Positions 24,000 through 35,499 of a stretch of 64,000 nt of DNA are shown here, piece after piece. The stretch's first letter is position 1; each line of letters starts with the position of its first letter. The DNA lies in NCBI GenBank assembly GCA_945910005.1, contig OX246737.1, forward strand, positions 77,630,054-77,694,053, in the 5' to 3' direction. Origin of the DNA: Isoperla grammatica (lineage: Eukaryota > Arthropoda > Insecta > Plecoptera > Perlodidae). A program made the position numbers and the translations under genes. The notes beneath the pieces were generated by a model. It saw only the letters and a program-made list of their open reading frames with translations, did not search any database and had not been told where the DNA came from.

Positions 24000-25416
24000 C
24001 CAGAAAAAATAAGTACTGTGTCATCCGCAAATGATACGATTTTACATTTTAGGTTGGCATTACTTAAATCATTAATGAAGACCGAGAACAGAAGTGGACC
24101 TAATACTGTTCCTTGTGGGACACCGTATTCAATTGTTCTAGAATTACTGAAGCTGTTTCCTATTCGTTCATATTGTTCTCTGGTAGTTTGTTATTAATTG
24201 TAGGGCAACTCCTCTGATGCCGTATTGTGCTAATTTGTTGAGTAGCTTAGTGTGTGAAACTGTATCGAAAGCTTTAGCTAGGTCAAGAAATACGGCAATA
24301 GATTTTTTTTTGTGGTCTAGGCTGTTACTTATGGATTGCGTGAGGGTGTGTATTGCATCCTGGGTACTTAGATTATTTCTGAAACCAAACTGATTGCTTG
24401 ATAAACATGTTATCTTCTAAAAAATCATACAGTATCTTTTAAATGCATTTTTCATGAACTTTGCTTAGATTGCTTAAAAGAGATATAGGCCTGTAGTTGC
24501 TAATTTGTGTTTTGTCTCCTTTTTTGTACACATGGATTATAATTGACTTTTTAAATGTATTTGGGAAAGTACCAGTTGAGAGGCTTAGATTAATTATGTA
24601 TTTAAGTGGCTTTATTATATGTGGTTTTATTAGCTTAATTGTTTTTGTTGTTATAAGATCAATCCCTGGAGCCGAATTCGTTTTCAATCCGTCAATGTAA
24701 TTGGCAATTTCTGCGTCGCTTGTGGGTGTAAGAAATATTGAATTTGGTTGTTGTTTAATAGGAAAATCTCTAATGTTATGGGGGATTATGGGTTTGCTCA
24801 TGATAGTATGGGCCATTTCTTTCCCTACGTTGCTAAAGTATTGCAGGAATGATCCCGCTACATTATTTGGGCTGTCTTTAGTTACTATCACATTATCTAA
24901 AACTTTGATTTTCTCTATTTCTCTATTTGTTTGGGAGTTTTTCTTACCAGTCGCGTCATTAATAACATCCCATATCTTCTTTATGTCTTTTCCTGCGTCT
25001 ATTATTTTTAGTTTGTAGTAGTCATTTTTTACTATGTGTATTAACTTGTTTACGTAGTTTCGGTATTTTCGGTATGTCGATTTAAGCTCAATATTTTCTG
25101 GGTGAAATAGGACTTTTTTACTTAGCATATCTCTTTTCCTAATAGCTGTGATTAACCCTAGGGTTATCCATGGTTTCAGTTTTTTGTTTTTGTTATTAAT
25201 TTTTGTTTCTTTACGTTTGCTAGCATTTGAAGTGTATTCCCCTAATATGTGAATTAAATTATTTGCAGCAATATCGATATCATCTGTGTTTGTGACCGAT
25301 TCCCACCCTTCTTTTGAAATGGATTCTTGTAGTTTATTGTAGTCGATTTTATTAATAAGTTCGTTATAGTCGTTTTTTTTACTAAGGTTGTACTCTGATA
25401 TATTTTTATTTTCCAT
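24000..25416 (-). pseudogene. LINE reverse transcriptase domain (broken)
   Basis: A 325-codon open stretch (24439-25416) holds the thumb-proximal N-terminal extension and RT blocks up to NYRPISLLSNLSKV. After a frameshift the palm continues in another frame with GVPQGTVLGPLLFSVFINDL and SFADDTVLIF, so both catalytic motifs survive at sequence level. It belongs to the element at 22931-26095. A Jockey-superfamily (Jockey/CR1/Daphne-like) placement is from general appearance only. Confidence 0.8.
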
Positions 25417-25439
25417 TCCAATTATTACGGGATGATGAT

Positions 25440-26086
25440 CAGTTATTTGCGCGTGCAGAATGCCTGTTTAGAACTGGGATACACTTTTCGATTTAAGAAA
25501 TATGTGATCTATGCAAGACCGAGAGTTTTCGTCCACTCTTGTACTATCCTTGATAAGCGGTAGAAATCCATTTGAATATAATGTATTAAGGTAATCACTT
25601 GTTTGATGGTGTTCGTGCGAAGGTTCGTCAGATATGTTAATGTTAATGTCACCAATTACTCGGTTGTGTTTACTCTTTAGTTCAGGGAGTGATAATTAAT
25701 TGTAATTGATTTATAAATAGATTTACGTTGCTGGAGGGAGATCTATATATTGCAAGTACAGAGAATGATTCCTGGTTTTGTTCAATTTCAATTTGTACAC
25801 AATTTCCTTGGCTTATTATTTTGTTTGTTTTAACTTGCAACTTGCTGTGTTGTTCATTCCTAATAAATATTGAGTTTCCATCGTGGCTAGTGAGTTTGTT
25901 AGTAAAATGATATGCAGTGTAGCCATTTATTTCGTATTGGTGTGTATGTACTCTCTTGAGTTGTGTTTCAGTTAATATAATTATATCAAATTCGGTTTTT
26001 GATTCGTTAATTACGACTAAAAATTCATCAAATTCATTCATCAAATAGGTTTGGTATTTTTGTTTTTGATTGTAATTGGTCTTCAA
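25440..26086 (-). pseudogene. LINE apurinic-like endonuclease domain (broken)
   Basis: Minus-strand frame with LTETQ near residue 40, AIYRSP, GDININ, SRSCIDHIF and ITDHHPV in the expected order for an APE-type endonuclease, which nicks the target to prime reverse transcription. The N-terminus is cut short and one stop lies near 25470. Confidence 0.8.
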
Positions 26087-26551
26087 AATTAATTATTAGG
26101 CGTACTAGACATTCATTCGATTTTATATGATCTTGGATATGATAATTTCCAAATAAGCGTTATTTTATTTATCATCTTATGATTGGTTGATTGCTGATAC
26201 ATGGAAACTGACGTATGCCCCGTTTTTCCCGCCATAAATATGTGTGAAACTTTCAGCTCGTTTTTATAAATGAAACTTTATTCTATGTCATCGAAATAAA
26301 ATATTTTTGTATTCAGGAAGTTAATCCTAATCTAGTAAAATGCTAAAAAAAGATTATTTAGAACAAGTTAAAGGAATGGAAATAGTAAGAAGGCGGTGAA
26401 AAGACAGAATGTGTGTTGTAAAAGAAGGAAGTAGGTCCGTGTTTTTTTATCTCTAAAGATGAAATACAAGTAAATCAATAGTAAATAATACGCAGTGTTA
26501 ATAGTTTCAGTTATTTATATGTAGTTATATACTAGACGACGCAACAATGCA

Positions 26552-26926
<375 letters not shown>

Positions 26927-27274
26927 TCCTGGCGGCGCCCATGCACCACAATGCCTGTTGTCTGTTTCACAAAGTCCGCTATCACCAACGACAACAGTGA
27001 TAACCTGACATTCCCACGCAAAGCGACGTGCGTGTCAAGTGTCAGTGCTAAACTTTGTCTGTGGCAAAGCTGAGAACGCCGCAGGGCATTTGTACACCCC
27101 GACAGGCCCGGACTTGGAGACCCAGCGCCCCTAGGCAGTTAACCGAGTCGGGGCCCCCTTGTTGGTAATTTAGAAAAAAAAAACTTTATTTTTTATATAT
27201 TTATTTAAAGTACTCTGACTTAAAAAAAGAACTCAGACTCAGAAATTAAATGGACGAATACCAACCATACTTTT

Positions 27275-28353
27275 TTACACATTCCAGTTTTTACATTTAT
27301 ATAATGACAAGATTACATTGCACCGCGCCGAACTTTTTTTTTCTGCAAAGGTACGAATAACCTCACTATAGTCCACAGACTGCATTATTTCTGATTCTAT
27401 GTACAGCAAAGATAGTGAATTAAGCCTGTTCTCTTCTGTAGTAGATCTAAGATAATTCTTTACTCTCTTTAGAGCTGAAAACGAACGTTCTGCCGAACAG
27501 TTTGATCCTAGTGTACACAACAGCATCCGGAGCGCTATTCCCACGTTTGGGTAAATATCCAAATAGCCTTTTTCCAGGATGTTCTTGTATAGCTCAAGTG
27601 ACGACAGCCCTTTTCCCCATGTAGACTCAGCGGACAACAAATGAGCTCGCAAATGCAGACATTCATTTTCCAAGGTATCATCCAAATCCCCCGGATAGGA
27701 AGCTTTCAGGTTCCGTGCTCCGTCTCGGACGTCTTGAAATTCTAAACTATGTAGTTTCGTGAGAAAGGCAAACTTTTTACTTAACTTCTCGTAAGCAGAG
27801 CCACGTCTCTAGTTCTGCAATCAACCTGTCGATAATGACGTTGAAGACGGTTATTCTAAATCTGTCACTACCGGAGGGCTCGAACTCGTTTCCCTTTATT
27901 TCGTCAAACTGGACTTTTCGCTTACGTTTCCTCTTCATATCGTATGCTTAGTTCTGTTCACCGCTTGTTTCCACAGCTTTTGACACATACTCACATACTG
28001 ATCAAAGGTATCAACTTTCGTTATATCTTCTAGGTATAGTACCAAGGACTGATAAAGTTCAACGATCGTACCCAGTTCGATGTTCACAGATTGCAGAGAC
28101 TTGCTCACTTTGTTAAATCTTTCCAGAATATCATTCCACAGCATAGTTAGGATGCACATTTCCAAGGAGTCGATTTTATTAAAGAGACCTGAAGCCTCAG
28201 AACGCGTAGCTGGTTTTTCACTTGTGTTACTGGAGATTATCTGAAGAGCTGCCATGATCTCATTCCAGGAGTAACAGAGACTTCGGCTAACATCACCTTG
28301 AGCAGGCCATCTTGTCCGAGAAAGGCTCTTCACAACAGTTGAATTTGGCTTCA
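27275..28353 (-). pseudogene. hAT transposase, C-terminal part (ZMYM1-like hAT family)
   Basis: Minus strand. The piece at 27935-28381 includes SLSRTRWPAQGDVSRSL, the conserved TRW region after the catalytic core. After frame changes near 27930 and 27790 it continues to CSAERSFSALKRVKNYLRS and LNSLSLLYIE, the hAT C-terminal dimerisation domain. Its upstream continuation is at 32302-32445, beyond a transposon that cut the gene exactly at 28354-28356. It would catalyse hAT transposition; here it is dead. Confidence 0.88.
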
Positions 28354-28356
28354 GTT

Positions 28357-29022
28357 TAGTGGTAGCGGTACGTGAAAACAAGGAGCATATTACCTTTAAA
28401 GCAAACCACTTTACACAGTTGTTCTATAGGCCTGTAAGAGTGATTTGATCCGCAGCACCTAAATTTTCATCCCTTAGGGTTCAGAATTTCGGCCATTTTC
28501 GAAAATGGCGGCTTAAATTATTAAATCTTCAAAATTGGAGCACGAGTGCAGTATAGAGGTCGTTTTCGCATGATTGGGGTGTGAGAAAATCGACAGTAGC
28601 CATGCCACGGTCGTAGGTTTCGTCGATTAGGCCCTGGTGCCGCCATATTTCAATTTCAGGGCCTAACTTTTTAGCGGTTGGCATCCTGGGAATGTGGTTG
28701 AGTTTGGTGTCGTTTTCGGGTACTTTCGCACGTCTAAATACAATAGTTGCTTTATGAACGTCCTACATGACCCCCTAATCATAATTAACCGCCATCTTGA
28801 AAAATAGCGCACACCCTTAGGTTCTTGTTTGTATAAAAACAGAGCGTACGTTGTCGTTTTCGGGTATTTACGCACTTCTAATACTATAGTAGACTTATGA
28901 ACGTTCTACATGACACCCTTTTCATAATGAACCGCCATTTTGGAAAATGGCGCACACCCTTAACCTCTTGGTTGTCTATGAACAACGTCTACCGTCGTGG
29001 GGCTATCAAAGTAAGATATTTC
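28357..29022. repeat. Element A left inverted arm
   Basis: Matches the complement of 31490-32298 from the TAGTGGTAGC end up to GTCGTGGGGCTA. It contains two copies of a roughly 130-bp subrepeat (28708 and 28853) with CCGCCAT.TT and CGTTTTCGGGTA.TT.CGCAC motifs. The first 25 bp inside the tip differ between the arms by a small indel. Confidence 0.88.
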
Positions 29023-29332
29023 CTGAGCGCTGAACTTACCTGAATCCTCAGAATTGTTTTCTTTTGTACAAATACCATCGATATATGGAGATAGGAGCTG
29101 ACATATTTCTTTAAAACGAAAAAAATGATCACACTGGAATCACATTACGTTTAATATATGTACACTGCAATGTGGGGATGGCAAGGGGATGGCTCAAACT
29201 TCAGTAGGTGCAAAGGCGCCATCTATATCTTCGTCGGGGTCCTCTCCAGGGCCTTCATACTCTGCAGGGCCTTGGGTCTCTTCAGAGCATTGGTATCTTG
29301 CGCCGTAAAAGAACATTGTAACGGCGTGTAAG

Positions 29333-29388
29333 CTGATAAGAAATGTTAGGTCCGTTCAATAGTCTACAATTCTTATTGCGTAATTTAC
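29333..29388 (-). other. Predicted intron in the element A gene (56 bp)
   Basis: Donor ATCAG/GTAAAT and acceptor TTTCTTATCAG/CTTA on the minus strand. Splicing joins the CXC domain to an acidic tail in frame, rich in Glu, Asp and Pro (QGPAEYEGPGEDPDED). Confidence 0.45.
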
Positions 29389-30377
29389 CTGATGTTGCTG
29401 CACTCTCCCTTACACATCTTGCAGGCAGGTGTACAGGGCAGTGAGTTCCTTCGGCAAATACATTTGATGGTCTCACACCGTGAGCCTTATCCGCATCTGA
29501 CCAGGGATCGACATGCCTCCCAGATGCTTGGTTTTTTAGACCACAACGGTGACCACTCATTGCCAACTAGCGACCATCCCTAGTTGGCAGGAAAGGGGAG
29601 GTCTGACTGGTCCACTCTGTCTGCCCGATCCAAGATCTGGCCAGCCTGGTATGCTGCTCTCAACGCATGCTCGTGCAGGGCCGCACAAGTTGGTGAGATC
29701 AGGGCAGTGGCTTGGCTTTCAGTGGCGAAAAGGTGTTTTCTGGCCTGGTTGACATGCTCGGTACAGTTAACTCCGTACAATCGTACGACATAGCGTTCCA
29801 GAGCGAACAAGATATCGTCACCGGGCACCTCGCAGGGAAGGGACAGGTACCGAAATGCTGCCGTGGTATTGTCTGTCCACTCTTTCCACGCCGAGCGCTT
29901 GCTCTTTGACGCGAAGAATGACATGGTGTCGTACCCAGAGAATGCATGGAAGCCCCTCAAAGCAACAGCTTTGTCCTCTCCAAGGTGATGAGCGATGGAA
30001 AGAACATCTATATAGCGACACGTTTTGGCACATCCGTAGAGAAGCCACAGCTGTTCCAGGCCCAGAGGTTCCAATGAATGGAAGAAAGATATGGCCATAA
30101 TCACAATATCCGTGTCTGAGAAGCGGATCAGTATTGATTTGGCGCCATGGAGAACCATATTTCTTACGTACATGAAGATTCAGCCGTCTGCCTCTTTCAT
30201 TCTAGCACAGGACACACCGTTTTGGTCGGTTGGAAAGCTACCAGCATGTGTCACCTACGTTCGTTACTACATGGAGACCATCCATTCCATCAAGCACGGA
30301 TCTAGCCATGAAAGTAAAGAGCTCCTGCTTATTGGACGCGTTTCGCAGGTAGTCCTCCCAATTTGTTGGCAACGAAC

Positions 30378-30452
30378 CTGAACAAATAAAGTTAGTGTTA
30401 ACAGCAGCTCGATAAATTAAATATAATTACGAGCAAATAAGTAAAATTTTAC
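30378..30452 (-). other. Predicted intron in the element A gene (75 bp)
   Basis: Donor AACAGAG/GTAAAATT and acceptor TTTATTTGTTCAG/GTTCG on the minus strand. Splicing joins GIRRQDLQN to LPTNWEDYLR in frame, between two conserved blocks of the family, whereas the unspliced frame is closed. No transcript evidence is available. Confidence 0.65.
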
Positions 30453-30814
30453 CTCTGTTTTGTAGATCTTGTCTACGTATCCCAGAACCACGGCTTTTTC
30501 ACGCTTTGTTTTTGATACTGTCAGGGTGGTACAGATCCCATGCCAGATCAACGCGTTGGGCAGCGAGACTCTCAGCAATTCTGAGAATGTGACCTTTCAC
30601 TTGAATACTGAAGTAGTCTGGAAATGTTCTTAGACCGGGGCGTGGATAGACCATGTGGACATACTGTGCCCCATCAAAGATGACTCCATCACACTTTACT
30701 GGATTGATAGTATGTTAGTAGACGCCACCAGACTTTCAAGTATCATAGCCAAATCAGCCTTCATGCTAGCACGCATCTCTCCATTGACACACAAGGAAGG
30801 GGGGAATATCTGAT

Positions 30815-30923
30815 TTTAAACAGCCCCATATTTAATCTTCATACATCACCCACTCATTGTCTCGATTAGCCTCGTTGCAAAAATATGAGACGTTAAGCCC
30901 AAATATCAATCAATCAAACTGGA
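30815..30923 (-). repeat. SINE-like insertion (GATTGATT...CTTAACGTCTCATATTT family)
   Basis: Minus strand TTGATTGATTGATATTTGGG, CTTAACGTCTCATATTTTTGCAACGAGGCTAATCGAGACAATGAG. The same family occurs at 36180-36753 (+) and 37158-37277 (+). It interrupts the element A gene, so it arrived later. Confidence 0.7.
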
Positions 30924-31489
30924 AGAAAACGTGAAGATCTAGGTCCCGTGTGGTACTGACAATGAAAAGCCTAGAAAAAAGCTGAATGTCAGCTCTCAGA
31001 ATGCTAACTGCACTGGTCTGTAGCTTTTTCTGTGCCGCAAATATCAATCTGTTTACTTGCTTGATTGGCTTGTTACGAGGTTAAGTGTTATCGACAAACC
31101 TCTCTTTTACAAAATGTACGTACATTTCGGCACCGGTCTGGTCTTCTCTATTGCTTTAAGAGTGTCAACACCTCCCTTGTCTACCACCACCTGTGTGTCC
31201 AAAGCAATTAAGTGTTCCTCTTTTATTTCAAAGGGATTTTCATGTTGAAGGAACGTGTCCTTAAAAGCAGCACAGTTATCCACGAACTTCGAAAATTCTC
31301 ATACTGCTCATGATGGGTATTCAGCCCATCCACCCCTTCGTCATCTCCTTGGAACTCATTGAGGAGCCTAGACACTTCCGGTTCTCCAATCATCCACCTA
31401 TGAAGAGCAGATGCCTCTTGCGTAAAGCTCACTGCTCCTCTCTTTGCCTTGATAATCGTATGATCGTCTTCAGCATCCAGGCAATATCT

Positions 31490-32298
31490 TACTTAGCCCC
31501 ACGACGATAGGCGTTGTTCATAGACAACCAAGAGGTTAAGGATGTGCGCCATTTTCCAAAAAAATCGGTTCATTATGAAAAGGGTGTCATGTAGAACGTT
31601 CACAAGTCTACTATAGTATTTAGACGTGCGTAAATACCCAAAAACGACAACGTAGACGCAGTTCATAGACTAACAAGAACCTAAGGGTGTGCGCCATTTT
31701 TCAAAATGGCGGTTAATTATGATAGGGGGGTCATGTAGGACGTTCATAAGTCTACAATAGTATTTAGACGTGCGTAAATACCCAAAAACGACAACGTAGA
31801 CGCAGTTCATATACAAACAAGAACCTAAGGGTGTGCGCCATTTTTCAAAATGGCGGTTAATTATGATAAGGGGGTCATGTAGGACGTTCATAAAGCAACT
31901 ATAGTATTTAGACGTGCGAAAGTACCCGAAAACGACACCAAACTCAACCACATTCCCAGGATGCCAACAGCTAAAAAGTTAGGCCCTGAAATTTAAATAT
32001 GGCGGCACCAGGGCCTAATCGACGAAACCTACAACCGAGGCATGGCTACTGTAGATTTTCTCACACCCCAATCATGCGAAAACGACCTCTTTACTGCACT
32101 CGTGCTCCAAGTTTGAAGATTTAATAATTTAAGCCGCCATTTTCGAAAATGGCCGAAATTCTGAACCCTCAGGGATGAAAATTTAGGTGCTGCGGGTCAA
32201 ATCACTCTTACAGGCCTATAGAACAACTGTGCAAAGTGGTTTGCTTTAAAGGTAATATGCTCCTTTTTTCCGGTTTCTGGAGTGTACCGCTACCACTA
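31490..32298. repeat. Element A right inverted arm
   Basis: Complement of 28357-29022, longer because it holds three copies of the roughly 125-bp subrepeat (starting near 31557, 31683 and 31808) instead of two. The tip GTACCGCTACCACTA ends at 32298. Confidence 0.88.
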
Positions 32299-32301
32299 GT
32301 T

Positions 32302-32445
32302 GAGACAACAAAACTTCCCATCTGTGTGTCGAGACCGAGAAGAAATTCTTGTGGCACTCAGCAGCACATGATCCGACAAGATTCAGCGAGTGAGCCGAAC
32401 AGGGGACGAACACTGCTAGAGGGTTCACTTGTTTTATTCTCGCTT
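32302..32445 (-). pseudogene. hAT transposase, upstream part
   Basis: Minus strand frame with ARIKQVNPLAVFVPCSAHSLNLVGSC and STHRWEVLLSQ, the characteristic block just upstream of the TRW region in ZMYM1-like hAT transposases. It is continuous with 27275-28353 once element A is disregarded. The N-terminus is missing: before SQARIKQ the sequence no longer resembles transposase, so most of the 5' half was deleted. Confidence 0.85.
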
Positions 32446-32569
32446 GAGATAAGATTGAAGTCGGGTGCGATGCGAGATAAACAAAGAACACAATTACAGT
32501 GTTGCCCCTTGACTTGACTGTTTCGTTCGAAAAAAAAAACGTATTTTTTCCGTGTCCTCAATGAGTACC

Positions 32570-32660
32570 ATTTCGGTACCGGCCAGGGGCCCAGGGCCAG
32601 GGGCCCCCTGCGAGGCTGGGCCCCTAGGCAGCTGCCTAGTTTGCCTAGGCAGAAGTTCGC
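32570..32660. repeat. GC-rich inverted-repeat cluster, possible hAT end
   Basis: GGGGCCCAGGGCCAGGGGCCCC and CTAGGCAGCTGCCTAGTTTGCCTAGGC form nested palindromes. A related CCCCTAGGCAG sequence lies at 27130-27142 on the other side of the hAT remnant. This fits subterminal sequence of the hAT element, but I cannot define exact termini. Confidence 0.35.
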
Positions 32661-32664
32661 CATT

Positions 32665-33650
32665 GCACCCCGAGTGCGACCGCAGATTCCTTGAATTTTT
32701 TGGGTCCAAACTATCAAAAAGTAATCAAATATAATCGTTTGTTTGTTGTGGGGACGCCTATTATTTGACTAGATGTTGTGTTTCCAAGAAATGTGCGCAT
32801 GGTTGAACTTCTGTTATGGCTTCCGGTAATGATTTCGGGGATTTCGTCTCATGTTTGTGCTAGCCAGGTAGTGGGGGTGTACATCATTTGTGAAATGCCA
32901 AGATCGACGAAAGATCGACTGATTTTCTTGTTCTCAACTTAGCCACGGACCCATTGTAGCTTATATTACGTGCAACTTATTGCGTGCGTGCTTTTATTGC
33001 GTGCTTAAAACTGTGCAATTTACTTCGCGTGTGTGTCTGTGCTAACGTCAGTTCAGTCTTTCATTGATTTCTATCTGCAAAGGTTTCCAGTTTCAGTCTC
33101 AAATATCGGGCGCTATCAAGTATCAACAGTGTGTGGGCATTGTGGTTGTAATCGGGATCGGGATCGCAATCTTACATTTGATCATTATTATCATTACGTG
33201 TAAGTTGTAAGCAGGACCATACGAACCACACGGGGGGAACCATGGGAACTTGGCTATGTTCTTATAGTTTATACGAGTGACACATTAACATTACTCATTT
33301 TCTGAGAAGCAGAAAGCAAATAGGAAATACTGTAAATAATGTAGACGGTGTATGGAGGCATAGTTCTTTCTCGCAAATTATGTTCGTACAAACTTCACTG
33401 GGCCTAGCCCCTAGCATAACGCATACAATGAATTGTTTTATGAACATGGAAATGCACAAATCAGAATAAAAATTCAAGGTCACTAAAAGGAGAATACTAT
33501 AGCGAATAAAGCAATGCCACACGTACATTTCAAAATGGACCATACTTTAGGGGAATTAATTAGTTACAAAGACGGTCTTTGGTAGTTACCAACTTTTTGA
33601 CAACAAAACACATCAATGGTAACCATGAAGACAGTGTTGTAGTACATCAG
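32665..33650. other. No feature recognised
   Basis: Unique-looking sequence with a short GATCGGGATCGGGATCG repeat near 33150. ORFs of under 85 codons show no recognisable domain. Confidence 0.45.
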
Positions 33651-33654
33651 CCCA

Positions 33655-34641
33655 GGACCCCTATTCTGTAACTTTTTTTCGTAGGTCCTGATATGGTTTC
33701 TGCCTGAATTCGACGTTGATCGGATAATTGCGATTTTGTAACTTTTTTGGTGCCCGTTTCCGCCTGAATCCATTTCCGTGGTCCTGGACCCGTATTCTGT
33801 AACTTTTTTCGTAGGTCCTGATATGGTTTCTGCCTGAATTCGACGTTGATCGGATAATTGCGATTTTGTAACTTTTTTGGTGCCCGTTTCCGCCTGAATC
33901 CATTTCCGTGGTCCTGATATGGTTTCAGTAGCTTTTTTACTGGTGAAACGAAATCAGCCGTAATATTAAGCATGGATAATAACTGTTTACGCGTGATATT
34001 GTACTGCAAACTGCATTTAATAATTATGTTCCATTATCATGAGTGAAAAACACCAATAAATAACGTCTTTAATTTTCATTTGAGGCAGTCTTTATTATTC
34101 GAAAATCTCAGCCGGCGCCGCGGTCTAGTGACGCCCGCCATTAGAGAAATATTACGTAAACAACTCTAGCCTAGGCCTATTGTATCACTAGGACTGCCGT
34201 ATTACTAGGCCGATACATATAAATTCAGTGTTAAGACATAATTAGATATTGGCGTAGGCCTAGGCATTACCTTGTAGGCTTCCTAGAACATAGAGACATT
34301 CCTAGAATAGAGAAATATGGTATTCTAGGTTGCTTCTTGTGTTGTAAAAGACGCGTTCATGTAACTGTGTAGGGTTATGTTTGTTTTGATTTGAGCCGTG
34401 TTTCAGTGATCACGGCCGTCTAAATCATGATATTGTCTGTTTCTGATTGGCTTAAAGCCTCGGTGGCTCAGTCGCCTTGTGATGTCCTCCCAAAGCGTAC
34501 ATACACATTTCAGGCGCTGTTATAGAATCGCTATTTTGTTCATCTTTGGCGACGGCTGAAACGGGCAAATAATTTCTGCCTGCATTCGTTTCGGCTGCTT
34601 TTATTTCAGGCAGAAATGGGAAAGTTACCGAATAGGGGTCC
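33655..34641. mobile_element. TIR element copy 1 (GGACCCCTATTCTGTAAC ends)
   Basis: The left end is GGACCCCTATTCTGTAAC and the right end is GTTACCGAATAGGGGTCC. It differs from copy 2 mainly by a 130-bp internal tandem duplication (33661-33790 repeated), which accounts for the length difference (987 against 857 bp). The interior has CGCCCGCCATTAG and many AGGCCTA words but no recognisable protein. Short minus-strand ORFs are produced by the duplicated segment. Confidence 0.8.
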
Positions 34642-34642
34642 A

Positions 34643-35499
34643 GGACCCCTATTCTGTCACTTTTTTTCGTAGGTCCTGATATGGTTTCTGCCTGAATTCG
34701 ACGTTGATCGGATAATTGCGATTTTGTAACTTTTTTGGTGCCCGTTTCCGCCTGAATCCATTTCCGTGGTCCTGATATGGTTTCAGTAGCTTTTTTACTG
34801 GTGAAACGAAATCAGCCGTAATATTAAGCATGGATAATAACTGTTGACGCGTGATATTGTACTGCAAACTGCATTCAATAATTATGTTCCATTATAATGA
34901 GTGAAAAACACCAATAAACAACGTATTTCCTTATCATTTGAGGCACTCTTTATTATTCGAAAATCCCAGCCGGCGCCGCGGTCTAGTGACGCCCGCCATT
35001 AGAGAAATATTACGTAAACAACTCTAGCCTAGGCCTATTGTATCATTGGGACTGCCGCATTACTAGGCCGATTCATATACATTCAGTGTTTAGACATCAT
35101 TAGATATTGGCGTAGGCCTAGGCATTACCTTGTAGGCTTCCTAGAACATAGAGAAATTCCTAGAATAGAGAAATATGGCATTCTAGGTTGCTTCTTGTGT
35201 TGTAAAAGACGCGTTCATGTAACTGTGTAGGGTTATGTTTGTTTTGATTTGAGCCGTGTTGCAGTGATCACGGCCCTCTAAATCATGATATTGTCTGTTT
35301 CTGATTGGCTTAAAGCCTCGGTGGCTCAGTCGCCTTGTGATGTCCTCCCAAAGCGTACATACACATTTCAGGCGCTGTTATAGAATCGCTATTTTGTTCA
35401 TCTTTGGCGACGGCTGAAACGGGCAAATAATTTCTGCCCGCATTCGTTTCGGCTGCTTTCATTTCAGGCAGAAATGGGAAAGTTACCGAATAGGGGTCC
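34643..35499. mobile_element. TIR element copy 2, head-to-tail with copy 1
   Basis: Same ends and interior as copy 1, separated from it by a single A (GGGGTCC-A-GGACCCC). Copies are highly similar, with scattered substitutions. The right end is followed by A-GGACG, where element B starts. A related but shorter element lies at 36382-36578. Confidence 0.8.

Larger units (their letters stand above)
22931..26095 (-). mobile_element. APE-type LINE (Jockey-superfamily-like), 5'-truncated and decayed
   Basis: Minus strand. Endonuclease motifs come first: IIILTETQLK, AIYRSPSS, GDINI, CIDHIFLK and TDHHPVII (26086 to about 25440, with one stop). Reverse transcriptase follows (25416-24000) with APGIDLIT, YKKGDKTQISNYRPISLL, then after a frameshift GVPQGTVLGPLLF and the catalytic FADDTVL near 24025. 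The C-terminal tail lies at 23417-23788. The 3' end is TAAATCTACCCTACCCTA (complement of 22936-22953), a short tail repeat. No ORF1 is seen, and multiple frameshifts show it is inactive. Confidence 0.85.
29194..31480 (-). pseudogene. Element A protein: FEN1/XPG-like nuclease-type domain plus CXC domain (decayed)
   Basis: Minus strand, in order: SFTQEASALHRWMIGEPEVS (31432), NPFEIKEEHLIALDTQ (about 31225), a SINE insertion (30815-30923), VIFDGAQYVHMVYP (about 30690), VDLAWDLYHPDSIK and GIRR (about 30500), intron, LPTNWEDYLR, KEADG (about 30215), SDTDIVIMA (about 30100), GFHAFSGYDTMSFF (about 29940), then a CXC-like CICRRNSLPCTPACKMCKG (about 29430) and an acidic tail ending at 29194. EAD, DTD and GxD resemble the metal-binding acidic motifs of FEN1/XPG nucleases. 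Stops (for example TAG at 29580-29582) and frameshifts show decay. The role in transposition is inferred. Confidence 0.75.
28357..32298 (-). mobile_element. Element A: long-TIR DNA transposon with FEN1/XPG-like + CXC protein gene
   Basis: 3,942 bp. The outermost 15 bp, TAGTGGTAGCGGTAC, are perfectly inverted at both ends. The arms continue for about 0.67 kb (left) and 0.81 kb (right). The flanks carry a 3-bp direct repeat GTT (28354-28356 and 32299-32301). Without the element and one GTT, the interrupted hAT frame reads straight through, so the boundaries are firm. It carries one spliced gene on the minus strand (29194-31480). A 3-bp duplication and long TIRs fit what I recall of Academ-type transposons, but this is unverified. 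Confidence 0.88.

Noticed and set aside
28357..32298. TA as target duplication of element A (TIR starting GTGGTAG)
   Set aside because: A TA duplication leaves the split hAT frame out of register; GTT with tips TAGTGG restores it.
33564..34867. Minus-strand frames with repeated NGFRRKRAPKKLQNRNYPINVEF
   Set aside because: Arise from the duplicated segment of the two TIR elements; no domain and no start context.
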